DNA of 64,000 nt from Garcia nutans (lineage: Eukaryota > Streptophyta > Magnoliopsida > Malpighiales > Euphorbiaceae). The position numbers and the translations under genes were made by a program. Below, piece by piece: positions 10,530-22,352 of the stretch; position 1 is the first letter of the stretch, and each line of letters begins with the position of its first letter. Location of the stretch: assembly GCA_947685225.1 (NCBI GenBank), contig CANTUV010000008.1, forward strand, positions 31,302,001 to 31,366,000, written 5' to 3'. The notes under the pieces are model-generated. The model had not been told where the DNA came from, did not search any database, and worked only from the letters and a program-made list of their open reading frames with translations.

Positions 10530-11215
10530 ATCATCATCTAAATAGGTTAGTAGCTATGTTGGGTTGTGGTCTTGAAGGAAAAATTAGACCATTATCAATT
10601 GGGTCTTATATATTGTGCTTTAAATTGATGCGTACATCCATATTGTGATCAGCCTTCTGTTGGAAATCATAGTACTCATCAGCCTTAAAACCCCTTGGGA
10701 ATGGGCTTTATAGTGTAGTAGGAGCTAGTGGCTCTATCATCTTGGCCTCCATAGCCTTTTTGAATGCAGCCCTAAAGGCATTCCCAATTTGGTAAATGTT
10801 TTGCCTTACCTTTCCATTATGATGGGTTGCTGAGTACTTATGTTAGCTATTTCTCCTCTTTTCTAATTTTTGGTTGAATTCAGAATGGTATTGGCGTTGT
10901 TTTCTCCTTTTTGTACATGGAGGAAGAGGGAACTGTTGATTCATCCTTCAACTGACCTGAATGAACCAACTCCTCAATTTTTGTCACAGTGGTAACAAAG
11001 GATTTGAAATCCAAGAGATATACAGAGTCTGAAGGTTGGTTTGGTAAATATGTGGCAAATTCCTGATGATGATATCTATCTATTCCTGCTCTAGTGGCCT
11101 ATTTACCATCTATACTGCTTTTGCCTTCCACCTCGTAAGGAATAAGGAGAAGGACTCTCGAGTCCCATGTTTAGTGGCCTCTGAATCTCAGCTATTTCTT
11201 AACTACTCTAGCTAT
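10530..11215 (-). pseudogene. Tat/Ogre-type gag fragment
   Basis: Read on the minus strand, this matches the N2 polyprotein Gag in order. It shows RESFSLFLTRWKAKAV near 11170 (N2: FSSFLKRWRAKAAQ), IDIIIRNLP (N2: IDIIIRNLRP), KIEELVHSGQL, AFRAAFKKAMEAKMIEPLAP (N2: LVFKKAVEGKYLKPLDP), GFKADEYYDFQQ at the knuckle site, and PQPNIATN (N2: RQPNINTN). It contains several stops and the second zinc-knuckle half is lost. It is an old, isolated scrap that abuts the E1 truncation point. No LTR is seen next to it. Confidence 0.75.
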
Positions 11216-14050
11216 TTCTCTTAGAAATTAGCAACTAGATGTAATCTCCTCTTGATTCTTGCTTGAATTGATGAAAGGAAGATGAAGGAAATTGGAAAGA
11301 TGGTTTGGGTAAGATAAGTGGCGTGGGTGAAGATGAGAGAAGATAGGAGAAGATTCTAGGCCACTTATATATATAATATCTAAAGTTTGATTGGGTGAGG
11401 GTATGCTCACCATAATTATAGTGCACCCACTTCGTAATTTTTTATTCTAATATAATTTTTAGTTCCATAATACCGTAAAAATAATTTTTTTAATTAGTTT
11501 AAAGCCCTACTATCCATATTTCACATCCCAATCTTAGTAAAATTCTATTTCAAGGCCACAAGGGCATTTTCTTAAATTCTTATCACTTTAGTATTCTATC
11601 TCGGAAGCACCGATTTCATCCATACCCAACCCAAATTTTCAACTTTTAAACTTAACTCATCCTACCTTCCCACTTATTTCAAATTTCTATGTCACTTTCA
11701 TCATTCTACACCATTCATTATCAATATATATCATAAAATCACCTTTTTAAATTTCAAAAAATACAATCAGGCTAAACCCTCTCTGTTGAGGATCATCTAT
11801 TAAGTCAATGCACCTATTTTGATACATTCACGATCTGCACCGAGTGGCCACTCTCGAGTCCAACTTGCTCACAACTTGTATATTTTAGTTGAGAGAGTTC
11901 TTGTGAAAAGTTTGTATGCTTAGTTGCCTTATCTTGTGAGCTTGCGTTTTTAAAAGTCTTGAGAGACTTTAACTCTCAATGTACACTTGTGTGTGATGTT
12001 GTAAGGGCAAAATCTCAAGGTCAAACTAATGGTTGAATTCTCATTGTCAAATTATTGTAATAGCTTGAGTAATATCCCATTCTCATTAGTTGAACTGCAA
12101 ATGATGACCTTGGGGGTGTGAATATAAAAGAAGTCAATTTCTCCAAATTACTATAAAATCAACCTAATGTTTTCTTTCCTTCTTCCATTATCTTGATTAT
12201 GCTTTTATTGTTTATTTTACTCTTTCTCAGTGCAAAGAATCTAAGATTTCTTTAGATCCTATTTATTCTTCCTCTAGTATTTTGTCATAATCTGAACAAT
12301 ACTAATGTTTGGAGTTCCCCTCATTAGTAAAAAAAAATAAAACTCTATCAAAAACTTGTAGAACTTATTATTGAAATACAATTAATTTACACAATTTTTT
12401 TTAATGATTTTTAACAATATCAGCAACATTGCACAAGCCCTTTATAAAATTTATCATCAAATTTCAATAGACCAGTACATAATTAAATTAAAATTACACT
12501 TATCAATTTTAAATATTAAGAATAAATTTAAAATTTACTTTTAAAAAATATACAGAATTTGGTTATTTAATCAACGTGAATATATATCAAAGAAATCCAA
12601 TTTTAATTTATGCATTTTGGATGATTACGTATAAATTCCATCCCTAATTTAAAAAAAAATTATTGAGTCATAAATTTATATAAAAACATAGTAACTACTT
12701 CAATTCTTAATTTCATATTTTCTAAATACCTCTTTTCTAAATAATTTTAATATAAAAAAACCGCGTGTTAATATAAAATAAAATAATAACATATTTCTAT
12801 TTTTTTTTCTCCTATTCAAAGAAATTGAGTGATAAAAAGTTGGGTAAATTTTTTTCATCATCAAAGACTAGATCATTTTTTTATAATAATATATATATTT
12901 TTTTATCATCCTTTAGTCGTCTTATGATATATATTTTTGGTATAGGCTGATACCTTTGCCTTTAGGACTTTAACAGAATAGTCTTTTTGAGTGAATGGCA
13001 GGGAAAGCCTTTCAAACTGCAACGAACTACCGCTCCAAGAGAGCCAGTTCCTTGCATGTGATTGATACCTATACAGAGTATTTTAATAAGTACAAAACTA
13101 AAAATTGATGTTTTGACTGATTGTTAAAGTAAAAAAGTTGAAATGTTAAATAGGATATTTTAAATTTTTTTAAAAATAAAAATGTTTCTTACAAATAATG
13201 GATGAAGATATTATATTCTGGCATTTTGTTTGTACACCAAATTATAGATTTTTTCTCATTTTATTATCTTTTTGTTCTCTAATTTTTTAAAGTTCCGTTT
13301 TCCATTTAAGTACATGTGTTTAGAGCATGAAGAACACCCTGTCATAGCAGCATACTAATCAAAGTAAATACTAAAATTTTGAGTCTCTGTTCGCGATGGT
13401 TTTTATTTTATTAAATAAAAATTATTTTTATGCTAAATATGGAAATATAGTTTTGAGGGTTTTAATTTTGAAAAGACATTCTATATAAATAAAACTTTTT
13501 TAATATAAAACATCTATATTAATAAAATTCTTTTTTACAACCAAAATCAATTTTTAACATTTGTCTTATTTTAAAATCGTTTATTTCTTTATTTTTTTAA
13601 TAATAAAAATTCTAATAATTACAATATAGTTTTTAAAAATATAAAACAGGTTTTTAACAAATATAAAACAAAAACTCAAAATAGTTATATAGTCTAAAAG
13701 GACACACTAAATCTCATAGTTTAATACAATATTAAATTGTATTTAATAAATTTTGTTATAACAAATTTTATTTGATAAAATTCGAATTGAAACTATTTAA
13801 TTCTCGACTTTATGTCTTAATGCATACTTGCTCCAAACATTAGCTTCGTTCTTTAAATCTATGTTTACTTCCTCTTTACTGAGGCCAACTCATTTTTAAG
13901 ACAAATTTATTAAATTTATGCATTAAAATACTAAAAAAATTTCATGATAATAATCCCGAAAATCAGTTCATTATGTTATAAAAAAAATTCATCAATAAAA
14001 AATAGTTCAGAAATCAGTTATAAGATGCAGTGCAAGAGAAGCTAACAAAA
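11216..14050. other. AT-rich intergenic region
   Basis: No gene or transposon recognised over 2.8 kb. The one stretch that looks less random is 12995-13080, GC-richer than its surroundings, opening with an ATG and coding for 37 aa (MAGKAFQTATNYRSK...) to a stop. It may be a scrap of a gene but matches nothing I know. The rest is poly-A/T-rich. Confidence 0.6.
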
Positions 14051-14279
14051 ATGAATTTTGCAAATTTGTTCAATGGCATCTATTACAATGTCAAACTTTT
14101 GGCCAAAATATTTTGGAAATGTGATAGCTCAAGTAGCTCCGTCGCTGTTAGACTGGTTGCTCAATCATCAAAAGACTACCTGCCTCGTATATTATGAGGT
14201 AGTAAATTTAAACCCTCACAGCCACAACCTTCCATTTTACAGTCATATATAACCAGAAAGGACAAAAAAGCAAAACATA

Positions 14280-14814
14280 ATGCTCCCTCCATTGAAGGCC
14301 TCTCAGTTACATAATATGCACCTCAAGGTCTTGCAGTAGCACCGGCAAAAGTAGCAGATTCACCTATAATAACAAGTCTCTACTGAGGCCTTAAAGGCTT
14401 AACCATGCATGCAGCCCTTAATTTCAGTTCCAAACTGAAACAGAGTTGACAGGTACAGGCTCAACGATAAAACATCCAGCAATGATGTCAATAGGTAAAC
14501 CAGTGCCTCTTAACAGTTTAGAGTTTGAAAAGCAAGCTCTTACCAATCAAACAACTCTTCAACAATATACAGATACAATACTGCACAATTATACAGATAC
14601 AATACACTAGACTTCTTTTCATATAACATCAACGTTACAATGATGAGTCAAATACAAGTCAAATTCCATGATCAGAAAATGTAAGGATTATGCAGCTAAT
14701 GTCAGCTGTGACTGATCATGCATAATGAGCTACACAATAGTGAACATGTATTTCAAAAATGAAGGAAGCAACTGGGCAAACTATGGTAGTGATATCCAGG
14801 CACTATATCATGTA
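14280..14814 (-). other. Probable TLP 3' untranslated region
   Basis: Sequence immediately past the TLP stop codon on the minus strand. It is less AT-rich than the DNA beyond 14050. No reading frame on either strand looks real, and no canonical poly-A signal was picked out with certainty, so the left limit is a guess. Confidence 0.4.
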
Positions 14815-16723
14815 TCATTCACAGGCTGGTTTGGTGTCAAAGCTGCTCAAGCAGATTGCAAATGCCTGGAAGGCAGAAAGTGGGTATCGATAATCCATGG
14901 TAAAGATGTCCTTCCCAATTTTTCCAAACTGTATGATCACCTTCTCTTGCTCCTCAGCCGAAACATTGTGGGATGGCTCAACAGCAGCTACAAGTTGGAA
15001 ATTCTTAACAGATGCAACGGTAACACGCCCTCGGAAATTTAGACACCAGCACTGTAGCTGTTCATGCCATCTAGGGGCCTTGTTTTTAAGGATTAAGGGC
15101 TCTCCCAGGCCATTGATTATTACTGGTGACTCCGAGGGGCTTGCAGAAATAATATTTGAGACTGGTTCCTTTACTTTTGAACCTGATGAGAGAGATAATC
15201 GGTCATCAAAAGTATCTGGGAATGATGTTGGTGTCGGAGCAGTACCCCCTTCCTCAATGGAAGACACAGGAATGGAGTGCAAGATGCAATGCATTCTCCT
15301 TGGTCCTCTCGTGCGGAGAACATTGAGCTCATAGGTGATGGTGCCTATATTGTAATTACATGCAGGTAATTTTGGAGACACTTGCCTAGAATGGAATCTG
15401 CGAAGTCTCTGGTTAGCTGGTTGTATTGTCACCTCACATGTAGGTTGACTATCAAACATGGTGAACTTGGTTCCTAAAAAGTTGGACCTGGAGTAGACTT
15501 TAAAATTATGTTGTTTGGGACATATATTAGGCAAGGTTAATTATTAGCATATACAATGTCTAAGACTTACCTCAGTTTACCAACATATGTGCTGCTGGCT
15601 CGAGAAAAATCATGTGCAACCAAAGAGATAATGAAGTCTGTGCAAGTTGCTCTTCTGATCTTTCTGGCAGCTAATAGCAATTTGTCACTCTCAGTCTCAG
15701 CTGTTAACATATTAAAGAAGAAACATTAGAATTGCGAAACATCTGATAATGTAAATAACAGTGCCTTCAAAAATCAACTGAAATTTATACTCAGAAAGAT
15801 GCAAAACTAGTAGTATCACTGCATTATTGGCCTTTTTGTTTTATCCCTAGAAAGTTCAATACTTCTTTATTCAAAGAAAGCATATATTAAGTTCCTAAAA
15901 TTTCCAGCAGCAAAGAGTTATTGGAATGTCATTCTTCTTAATTTATATACACACACGCACACACACAAAGGCGATGTAAAAGGGTACAAATAACAAACAC
16001 ATGGCATTCCAGATGCCATAGATAACTGATAGAGTCTAGACACAGAGAAATATTCTGTTCTTGTCAGGTATACCTGAATAACTTTGTTTACTTTCTTGGT
16101 ATGAAACTATGAATAACAGCAACTCTAATATGCCAACAATTGAAAAAAAAAATTTAAAAGTGAAAGAATAGCGAGACTCACATGGCACCAGACCATAGTA
16201 TAATAGATATCTAGAGGTTGCAGTATCTCTTCTAATAAAGCACTGTATGGGAGATTCGCGATGACCCGGCTAGTTTCAAGCGGCAAAGACAAGTTAAGCA
16301 AGCAGCAATCAGAAAATCAAGTAAATCAGGTGAAAAAAAAATGAGAAAGAGGATGTGGAAGATCATTACCTGCTTTAATGAGATAGGAAATGTTATCCTC
16401 CCGCATTGCTCAGGAGTTTTGACAATTTCCTTGGTGATTTCCCTCCACGGCCTACAAACCAAAGCACATGAAACAACAACAGAACGAGCAGGCCACGTGG
16501 TCTCACTCTCTTCTACCCTTCTAATGATATCCAAAAGCAGTTCTGGTGGTAGATTAGCCCACTGGCCCTGTTGAATTGGTTCAGATTCAGGTGTCGTTTC
16601 ATCAGGAGCAATATGTGACCTTGCCCTGCCACGCCAATGCCTCCCTTCAACCCCTCGCCTTGATATGCTTCCAATTCCATCTCTCATTTCCCTCAGCTCA
16701 CGCACAATGCTTTTGAGGGACAT
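14815..16723 (-). CDS. Tubby-like F-box protein (TLP)
   Basis: A complete host gene with four coding exons on the minus strand: 16723-16370, 16269-16182, 15700-15571 and 15487-14815. Introns of 100, 481 and 83 bp all have GT-AG ends. The 1245-bp coding sequence gives 414 aa, normal for plant TLPs. Residues about 54-102 form the F-box (WANLPPELLLDIIRRVEES..WPARSVVVSCALVCRPWREI). From residue 119 (PGHRESPIQCFI) to the end is the Tubby domain, with LLLAARKIRRATCTDFIISL, VGKLRSNFLGTKFT, KNKAPRWHEQLQCWCLNF and the usual C-terminus ending in FDTKPACE. The ATG is chosen because MSLKSIVRELREMRDGIGS is the standard TLP start. TLPs are thought to bind SKP1 via the F-box and membrane phosphoinositides via the Tubby domain. 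No defect seen; closest to the AtTLP1/2/5/6 type from memory. Confidence 0.96.
15949..15968. repeat. AC microsatellite in TLP intron 2
   Basis: Short run of ACACAC with one CGC interruption, inside the 481-bp intron. A possible length-polymorphic marker. Confidence 0.7.
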
Positions 16724-17500
16724 CTTAATTCAAAAGGAGCATATTAATCTTTTTGATTCAATATTCAACTATCAGAGGGAAGGAAAATTCAAAAATCCAA
16801 TAAAATAGATAAAATAAAAAACCCAGTTCATTTTGTTTTTTCATAAAACAAGGGGACCCAACCTGGGTATAAAATTTATTTCGTCAGACCTTATCGGATA
16901 ATAACGGGTAAATAAATCTGGTATTGCAGTTCCTTATGATGGCAATAAACTTCTAAAGAACTACAATGCTTTTGCAAGAATCAAATGCAAATATATTTAT
17001 ATTTATATATATATATATATAAACATATACAAAGCCATAAAACCCAGTAAATCAGAGAAACATTTAGATTGATTCATCGCCCAAAGATCATAGCTTTCAT
17101 AATTGCAATAACCATCTAAACGAAACCCATTATTAGATCCAAAAAAGGATTTGATTTCCATTAAATTAACCCTATCCAAAAACAAAAATCAAAAAGCATT
17201 TTCAAAACAAAATAATGAAATTCAAAAAAGAACCAACCTGAACCTGGTAGATCAGAGAGCAGCCCAAACCCAACCAACTCAAATGCAAAAACCTTCCAAT
17301 CTCAGAGATCAATCAATGTACAAAAAAAAAAAATGAAAACTGCAGAAAATGAGATCAGAGACAAGAGACAAGAAGAGATCACATCGGAGAAAGCAGGCCA
17401 AAGCCTAAAACGACGTCGGCCAGGCTTTCTTAGGTACTTGCACCGCCATTGAGAGGAGGCTCTGCCTCACCTATGCCACCAGCAAAAGAGCAGCTATTTA
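16724..17500 (-). promoter_or_regulatory. TLP 5' UTR and promoter region
   Basis: Upstream of the TLP start codon on the minus strand. AATTAAG directly precedes ATG and could be a splice acceptor for a 5' UTR intron, which many TLP genes have. Possible donors lie near 17250 (CAG then GTTCAG). The perfect palindrome CGACGTCG, with an ACGT core of the kind bound by bZIP factors, lies at 17411-17418. A TCTCTTGTCTCTGATCTC pyrimidine-rich leader follows it in the gene direction. The transcription start is not resolved. AT-rich DNA with an ATATTTATAT run (16988-17022) lies within the presumed intron. Confidence 0.5.
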
Positions 17501-17559
17501 GCTCTTAAAAAATCACTGTTTTTAATTGCATCTCCGAAATTCGCTCCCTTAAAACGGAT

Positions 17560-18490
17560 CCATACCATCTTTTACTTTCACATTTTATTTTATTTGGTAT
17601 TATTATTTAATTATTCGGAGTCCGTTACACATATATACATGTATATAAACAAGTATTTTTACTCGGTGATGGGATTAGTCTACTGTCTGTCCGAATAGCA
17701 ACGTTAAAATTTTCAATTTTTAATATTAACTAGTTGCTTGACCCTCAAATAAAGAGCTATTATAAAATAATATAAAATTTTATATTTATGTATTAATAAT
17801 TTATTAAATATATATTATCTTTAAATATTAATAGTTTTAACCGTTAAATTTTTTATTTAATATAATTAATATAATATTAAAAAATTAAAATTAAAATGTG
17901 ATCTAAAAATAATAACTTATGAAACACAAATAATATATAAAAAGATAAATAACTATAGCGTATAATATTTTTACGTTAAATATATATTTTATGTGATAAT
18001 TTATTTTATATTTATTTTTTAATTTTTATAAATAAAATTTTAATATATAAGATATTTTATCTTCGTGCATTAATAATTTATTAAATATAAATTTTTTTAT
18101 TTTCACATGTACCAATAATTTTAATTAAAAATTTATTAAAAATTATTAAAAATTTATTAAATATATAATCTTTTATGTTCGTATATTAATAGTTTTAGTT
18201 AAAATATTATTAATAATTTATTTTTATTAAATTTATTAAATATATAATTTTTTGTTTTTATATATTAATATTTTTAGTTATTAAATATATATTAATAATT
18301 TATTAAATATGAGAATTTTTTATTTTCATTTATTAATAATCCTAAATATTAATAATTTATTAAATACATAATCATGTATATTCATATATTGATAAGTTTT
18401 TTTTATTAAATATAATAAATGTTATTTTTTTCATATTATACATTTATGTAATTTATGGCACTATATAATACTTTTATTTAATTTCCTTCG

Positions 18491-18524
<34 letters not shown>

Positions 18525-19376
18525 GAATGTCAAACATTATATATTTTATTATTTAATTTTTAAAAATTTTAAAATATATAAATTAATTATTATTATAAAT
18601 AAATTATAAAATTTATAATTAATTTATTAACAATTTTAAGAGTTCTATATTTTTTAAAATTTTTAAATTTCTAAAAATATATAAATATGTTATTAAATTA
18701 TATTAATGTATAATTAATTTATAGAATATACATCACAAATATAATTTATTAATTATTAAATTTTAAAAATTATTAAAATTAATTAAAAAATTAATTAAAA
18801 AGAAAATGAGTTAGCTTTTTTTATATCTGATGAGATGTGTGTGTATACATATATATTAGGAATATTAAAAATTATATATTTTATTATTTACTTTTTAAAT
18901 TTTAAAAAAATATATAAATTAATTATTATTATAAATAAATTATTTAATTTATAATTAATTTATTATGAAGGTTTAGAGTTATATATTTTTTACCTTTAAA
19001 ATTTCTATAAAATATATATATAAATCAATTAATATTGTTAAATTATATTGACGTGTAATTAATTTATAGACTATTAAAAGTCATAAATATAATATATTAA
19101 TTATTAAATCTCAAATTTTATATAAATTATTACAATTAAATAAAAAATGGAGAAATAGTCATTTTTAAAATTTGATGAAGTGGCAATTTCTAAGCAATTT
19201 TTGTTTCTTTGGCTTTTATATATATTAGTCGCATGCCGGCATAATGTGTTGATGTGATTTTTTATCATGAATAAAAATTATTTTGTATATAATATATTAT
19301 ATTAATAATTTATTAAATATATGATATTTTATTTTCATATATTAATAGTTTTAGTCAATATAATTAAAATCACTTT
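17560..19376. repeat. Very AT-rich intergenic DNA with a diverged tandem duplication
   Basis: No gene seen. A (TA)n microsatellite lies at about 18493-18521. Two diverged copies of a roughly 300-bp AT-rich block follow: about 18525-18800 and 18855-19145. Both read TATATTTTATTATTTA, then AATTAATTATTATTATAAAT, then a GTAATTAATTTATAGA-like stretch, then TTAAAT. Short TTATTAAATATATAAT phrases recur through 17790-18420. Confidence 0.6.
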
Positions 19377-19498
19377 AATTCGATATGGACCAGCTAATTC
19401 GATATGGAAGTAGTCCATATCGAATTAAAACTTGTTTAATTTGATATGGACCAACATTCATATCGAATTTGAAGTCCAATTCGATATGGAAGTGGTCC
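19377..19498. repeat. ATTCGATATGGA inverted/tandem repeat, left half
   Basis: Alternating copies of ATTCGATATGGACC and its complement GGTCCATATCGAAT, with spacers of 5-20 bases. E2 inserted into this repeat. The other half resumes at 44291 beyond E2, and the 5-bp duplication GGTCC is itself part of the repeat. Confidence 0.8.
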
Positions 19499-20369
19499 TG
19501 TAATATCCCAAAAGTGTGCCTAGAAGTTTTGAGATGATGGTTGTTTTATTTGAATCATATGCATATGTGTAATTGGAAAGGAAAGAAATGTATAGAGAGA
19601 ATGTATATGTTGTGTATATGGCAAGATATATAACATATATGTTGGTCAAAATGGAAAGTCAAAGGAAGAGAGTAATTATTATTAATTGTGTTTAAGGAAT
19701 TAATTAATTATAAGTGGGATTAGAGTTAGTGGAAGTGGAAGATGATATTTTGATTATTTTATATTAAATGCTTGGTTGAGAGGGTTTTAAAGAAAGTGTT
19801 GACTTTGCTTTCTTTGGTTTTCTTTCTTTTCTTCTTCTTTCGTGGCTTTCTTTCATTTCTTCTCCTTCTCTTTTCCTTTCCTTTTGTTGTCCGGCCATCT
19901 AAGAAATAAGAGAGCAAGAGAGAGATTTGGTCTTCCAAGTTCATGATTGAAGGAAGTTTTCAAGAGATCAAGTTGGAGATTTAAGAGTTCTTCATCCTTG
20001 GTAAGTTTTCTCTTGATTTCTCTTGATTTTATTGAAGTTGTGTTTGAGTTGATAGATTATTGTTGATTGTAAGAGTGTGTTGTTTGATTGTGATATGTTT
20101 AAGAGTGTTTGGTTAATTGATTATGGATTTTGAGGGTGGATTGAAGGAAAGAGTAAGTGTGTTGAAAGAGATGGTGTTGAAGGTGTGTTTAGGGTTTTTG
20201 ATGAGATTGATGATTTGTGGTTAATGTATATTTTGTCTTGTTTTGGTGTTTTTGCAAGTTTAAGATGGTTTTTGGATGTGTGAAGTTGAGTTTGTTTGAA
20301 GTGGATGTTGGTGGAAGAAGTGATTTGTTGGGTGTTTTGTTGTTTTGGCCGGAATCTGGGTTTTTGGCC

Positions 20370-20662
20370 TGACACGTCCACAAGCACGTCAAGGTTTTTA
20401 GGCGTGTCAATTGTTCTGTGTGGCAGTAGGTTTGACACGACCAGTAACACGCCCGTGTTATTGAACGTGTCATAGCCACTGTGTTTTTGGGGAATTGACA
20501 CGACCATGAGCATGCTCATATTGTTGGACGTGTCAATGTTGCTTAGAGGCAGAATGTATTACACGCCCAGTGACACGCCCATGGTTCTGAGCGTGTAAAA
20601 GCTTCTGTGTTGTGGAGTTAGGGCACGGTCAGGGACACGCCCGTGTTTTTGAGCGTGTCATA
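20370..20662. repeat. GACACG...CGTGTC array (E2 5' LTR)
   Basis: Four or five successive units of the form TGACACG(N)CC ... (A/G)CGTGTCA separated by unrelated short text, such as 20370-20408, 20431-20471, 20497-20536 and 20561-20596. The last unit starts with GGGCACGG. Many units carry an inner CACG(C/T)CC(G/A)TG core. It lies inside the putative first leader intron. Confidence 0.85.
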
Positions 20663-21260
20663 TTTAGAGTTTGCCCTAGTTGGTTCTTAGCCTTATGATC
20701 TTATGTGAGTTTCATCTTTCTTTTGGAATAGGTTGTGAAGAAAGTGAATTGCCATAATTCTAGTGGTGAAAGATTTTTGGAAGAAGAAGTGCTTAGTATT
20801 GTGTGGGTTGCTTTTAAAGTAAGTACAAACTTTGCATTATTGCATACATTCATATGATGTCGAGACTTGAGACATATTTGATTATAAATGTACTAAGAAA
20901 TTTTATTGCATTGTTGATATATATATATATATAAGAATAATGTTATGTTTTGCATATTATGAATCTTGTGAAATGTAATTGATTATGAGTATTTAAATGA
21001 TGAGACGATTAAAGCATGTTTGTCTATATGAAATATGGAATATGGAATGTGAAAAATATGATGAGTTGTATTGATGTGATGAGAAGCCATGATTGTTGGC
21101 TATGGTTATGCAAATGAAATTATTGAGGCATGATTGCCTATTTGATCATGAGATATGAATTGAGAAAGAGAATGATAAAGAGATTAATGAAATAATTGTA
21201 TGTTTAATATGTTATTCAATTTCAGAGTTCTGGGTTTGGAGGCATGCCTATAAAATGAAA

Positions 21261-21514
21261 GGTAACAGTCTTGCCGGGTTGAGGATCTCTTCAATTTGAG
21301 TTGAATTGAGGTCCAAGAGACTGGGTCTGTTACATTATGAGAATTGTGAATATGAGATGTATGAATGGTAACAGTCTTGCCGGGTTGAGGATCTCCTCGA
21401 TTTAGTCGGGTTGATGGTCCAAGAGACTGGGTCTGTTACAGGTAACAGTCTTGCCGGGTTGAGGATCTCCTCAAGCTTGTTGAGTTGATGGTCCAAGAGA
21501 CTGGGTCTGTTACA
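21261..21514. repeat. Three ~74-bp GTAACAG...CTGTTAC units (E2 5' LTR)
   Basis: Each unit starts GGTAACAGTCTTGCCGGG, contains an inverted repeat TTGAGGA-TC-TCCTCAA or a variant, and ends GAGACTGGGTCTGTTAC, so its ends are also inverted (GTAACAG/CTGTTAC). Units start at 21261, 21367 and 21440, the last two directly joined. The 3' LTR has two. Confidence 0.9.
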
Positions 21515-21998
21515 CTATCCATGGATAGAGATATATATATGTTGCCTACGGGCTTGATTATTGTGATTATGAACCAAAGCAGTAACTCTGAACTTTGAAT
21601 ATCATATTAAATACTTGTTGGGCCCATAGGTGTCTATGTTGAATGAGTATAATAGATGATTATATAATCATTGAAATAATGAAATGTAACATTTATAAGT
21701 ATGATCTTTATTGGTTGAATGTATGACAGTGATATTGATATTGCATATTATTATTATGGTTTGTACTACTGAGTTGTTGGCTCAGCGCGATTGTGGTTCA
21801 TCGCGTAGATGATAGAGTTGATAGGGTTGAGACAGAGGATTCTTCTAGACCTAGTTGAGTTTGTGCTTGAAGAGTTGGACTAGAGCTTAAAGATCAGAGA
21901 GTCAAGCTGTCAATCATGTATATATTCTATGTTTTGTACATTTCAAATTTTTATGTATTTGTACCTGTAAGTACTTGTTATAACTTCCGCTGTGTATT

Positions 21999-22004
21999 AA
22001 TAAA
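21999..22004 (+). terminator. Candidate poly-A signal in E2 5' LTR
   Basis: AATAAA follows the conserved CTTCCGCTG box about 180 bp before the LTR end. The same box and signal occur in S1-type, E3 and E4 LTRs (AAATAAACATTT in E3), so it probably marks the R region. Confidence 0.55.
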
Positions 22005-22189
22005 CGTTTTCATCTATTATATTTTATGGATTTCTTTTAAATGATTGATATTTGTTTTATTTCTTTTTCGAGAGATGATTTGTGTATTTTTTTTTAAACC
22101 GTGGCATTTTCTATATTCAGTATACGTATAATACGATCGTATAAGTATGCTTTGTACGTATACGAGATATAGGGGTGTTACAATTATTT

Positions 22190-22203
22190 TGGTATCAGAG
22201 CCT
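22190..22203 (+). other. E2 primer binding site (tRNA-iMet type)
   Basis: TGGTATCAGAGCCT, seven bases after the LTR. Confidence 0.9.
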
Positions 22204-22352
22204 AGGTTTGAGATTCTCAACCTAGGACAATTGTAAGAAAAGTAATTTTTTGATTTTAAAAGGTTGGTTTTTGAATAAAATACATGTTTGGTATTGGTAG
22301 TCTCTGATCTTTAATGAGGTGTATTCTGCTGTATTTGCAGATATAGGTTGTA

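Larger units (their letters stand above)
19499..22182 (+). repeat. E2 5' LTR
   Basis: 2684 bp, TGTAATATCC to GTGTTACA. From left to right it holds an inverted TATATG/CATATA repeat near 19607-19642, a donor-like site at 20001, the GACACG array, an acceptor-like site at 20731, three GTAACAG...CTGTTAC units, the double hairpin at 21769-21806 and an AATAAA at 21999-22004. It is 70 bp longer than the 3' LTR, mainly because of one more GTAACAG unit. Confidence 0.93.

Noticed and set aside
14897..15334. A 145-codon + strand frame in the TLP last exon.
   Set aside because: It is the antisense shadow of the Tubby coding sequence, which matches a known family over its full length.
21261..21514. A CRISPR-like array in the chromovirus LTR.
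   Set aside because: The repeated units are long and contiguous, with no constant-repeat/unique-spacer structure, and lie in plant LTRs that also carry primer sites and chromovirus pol.
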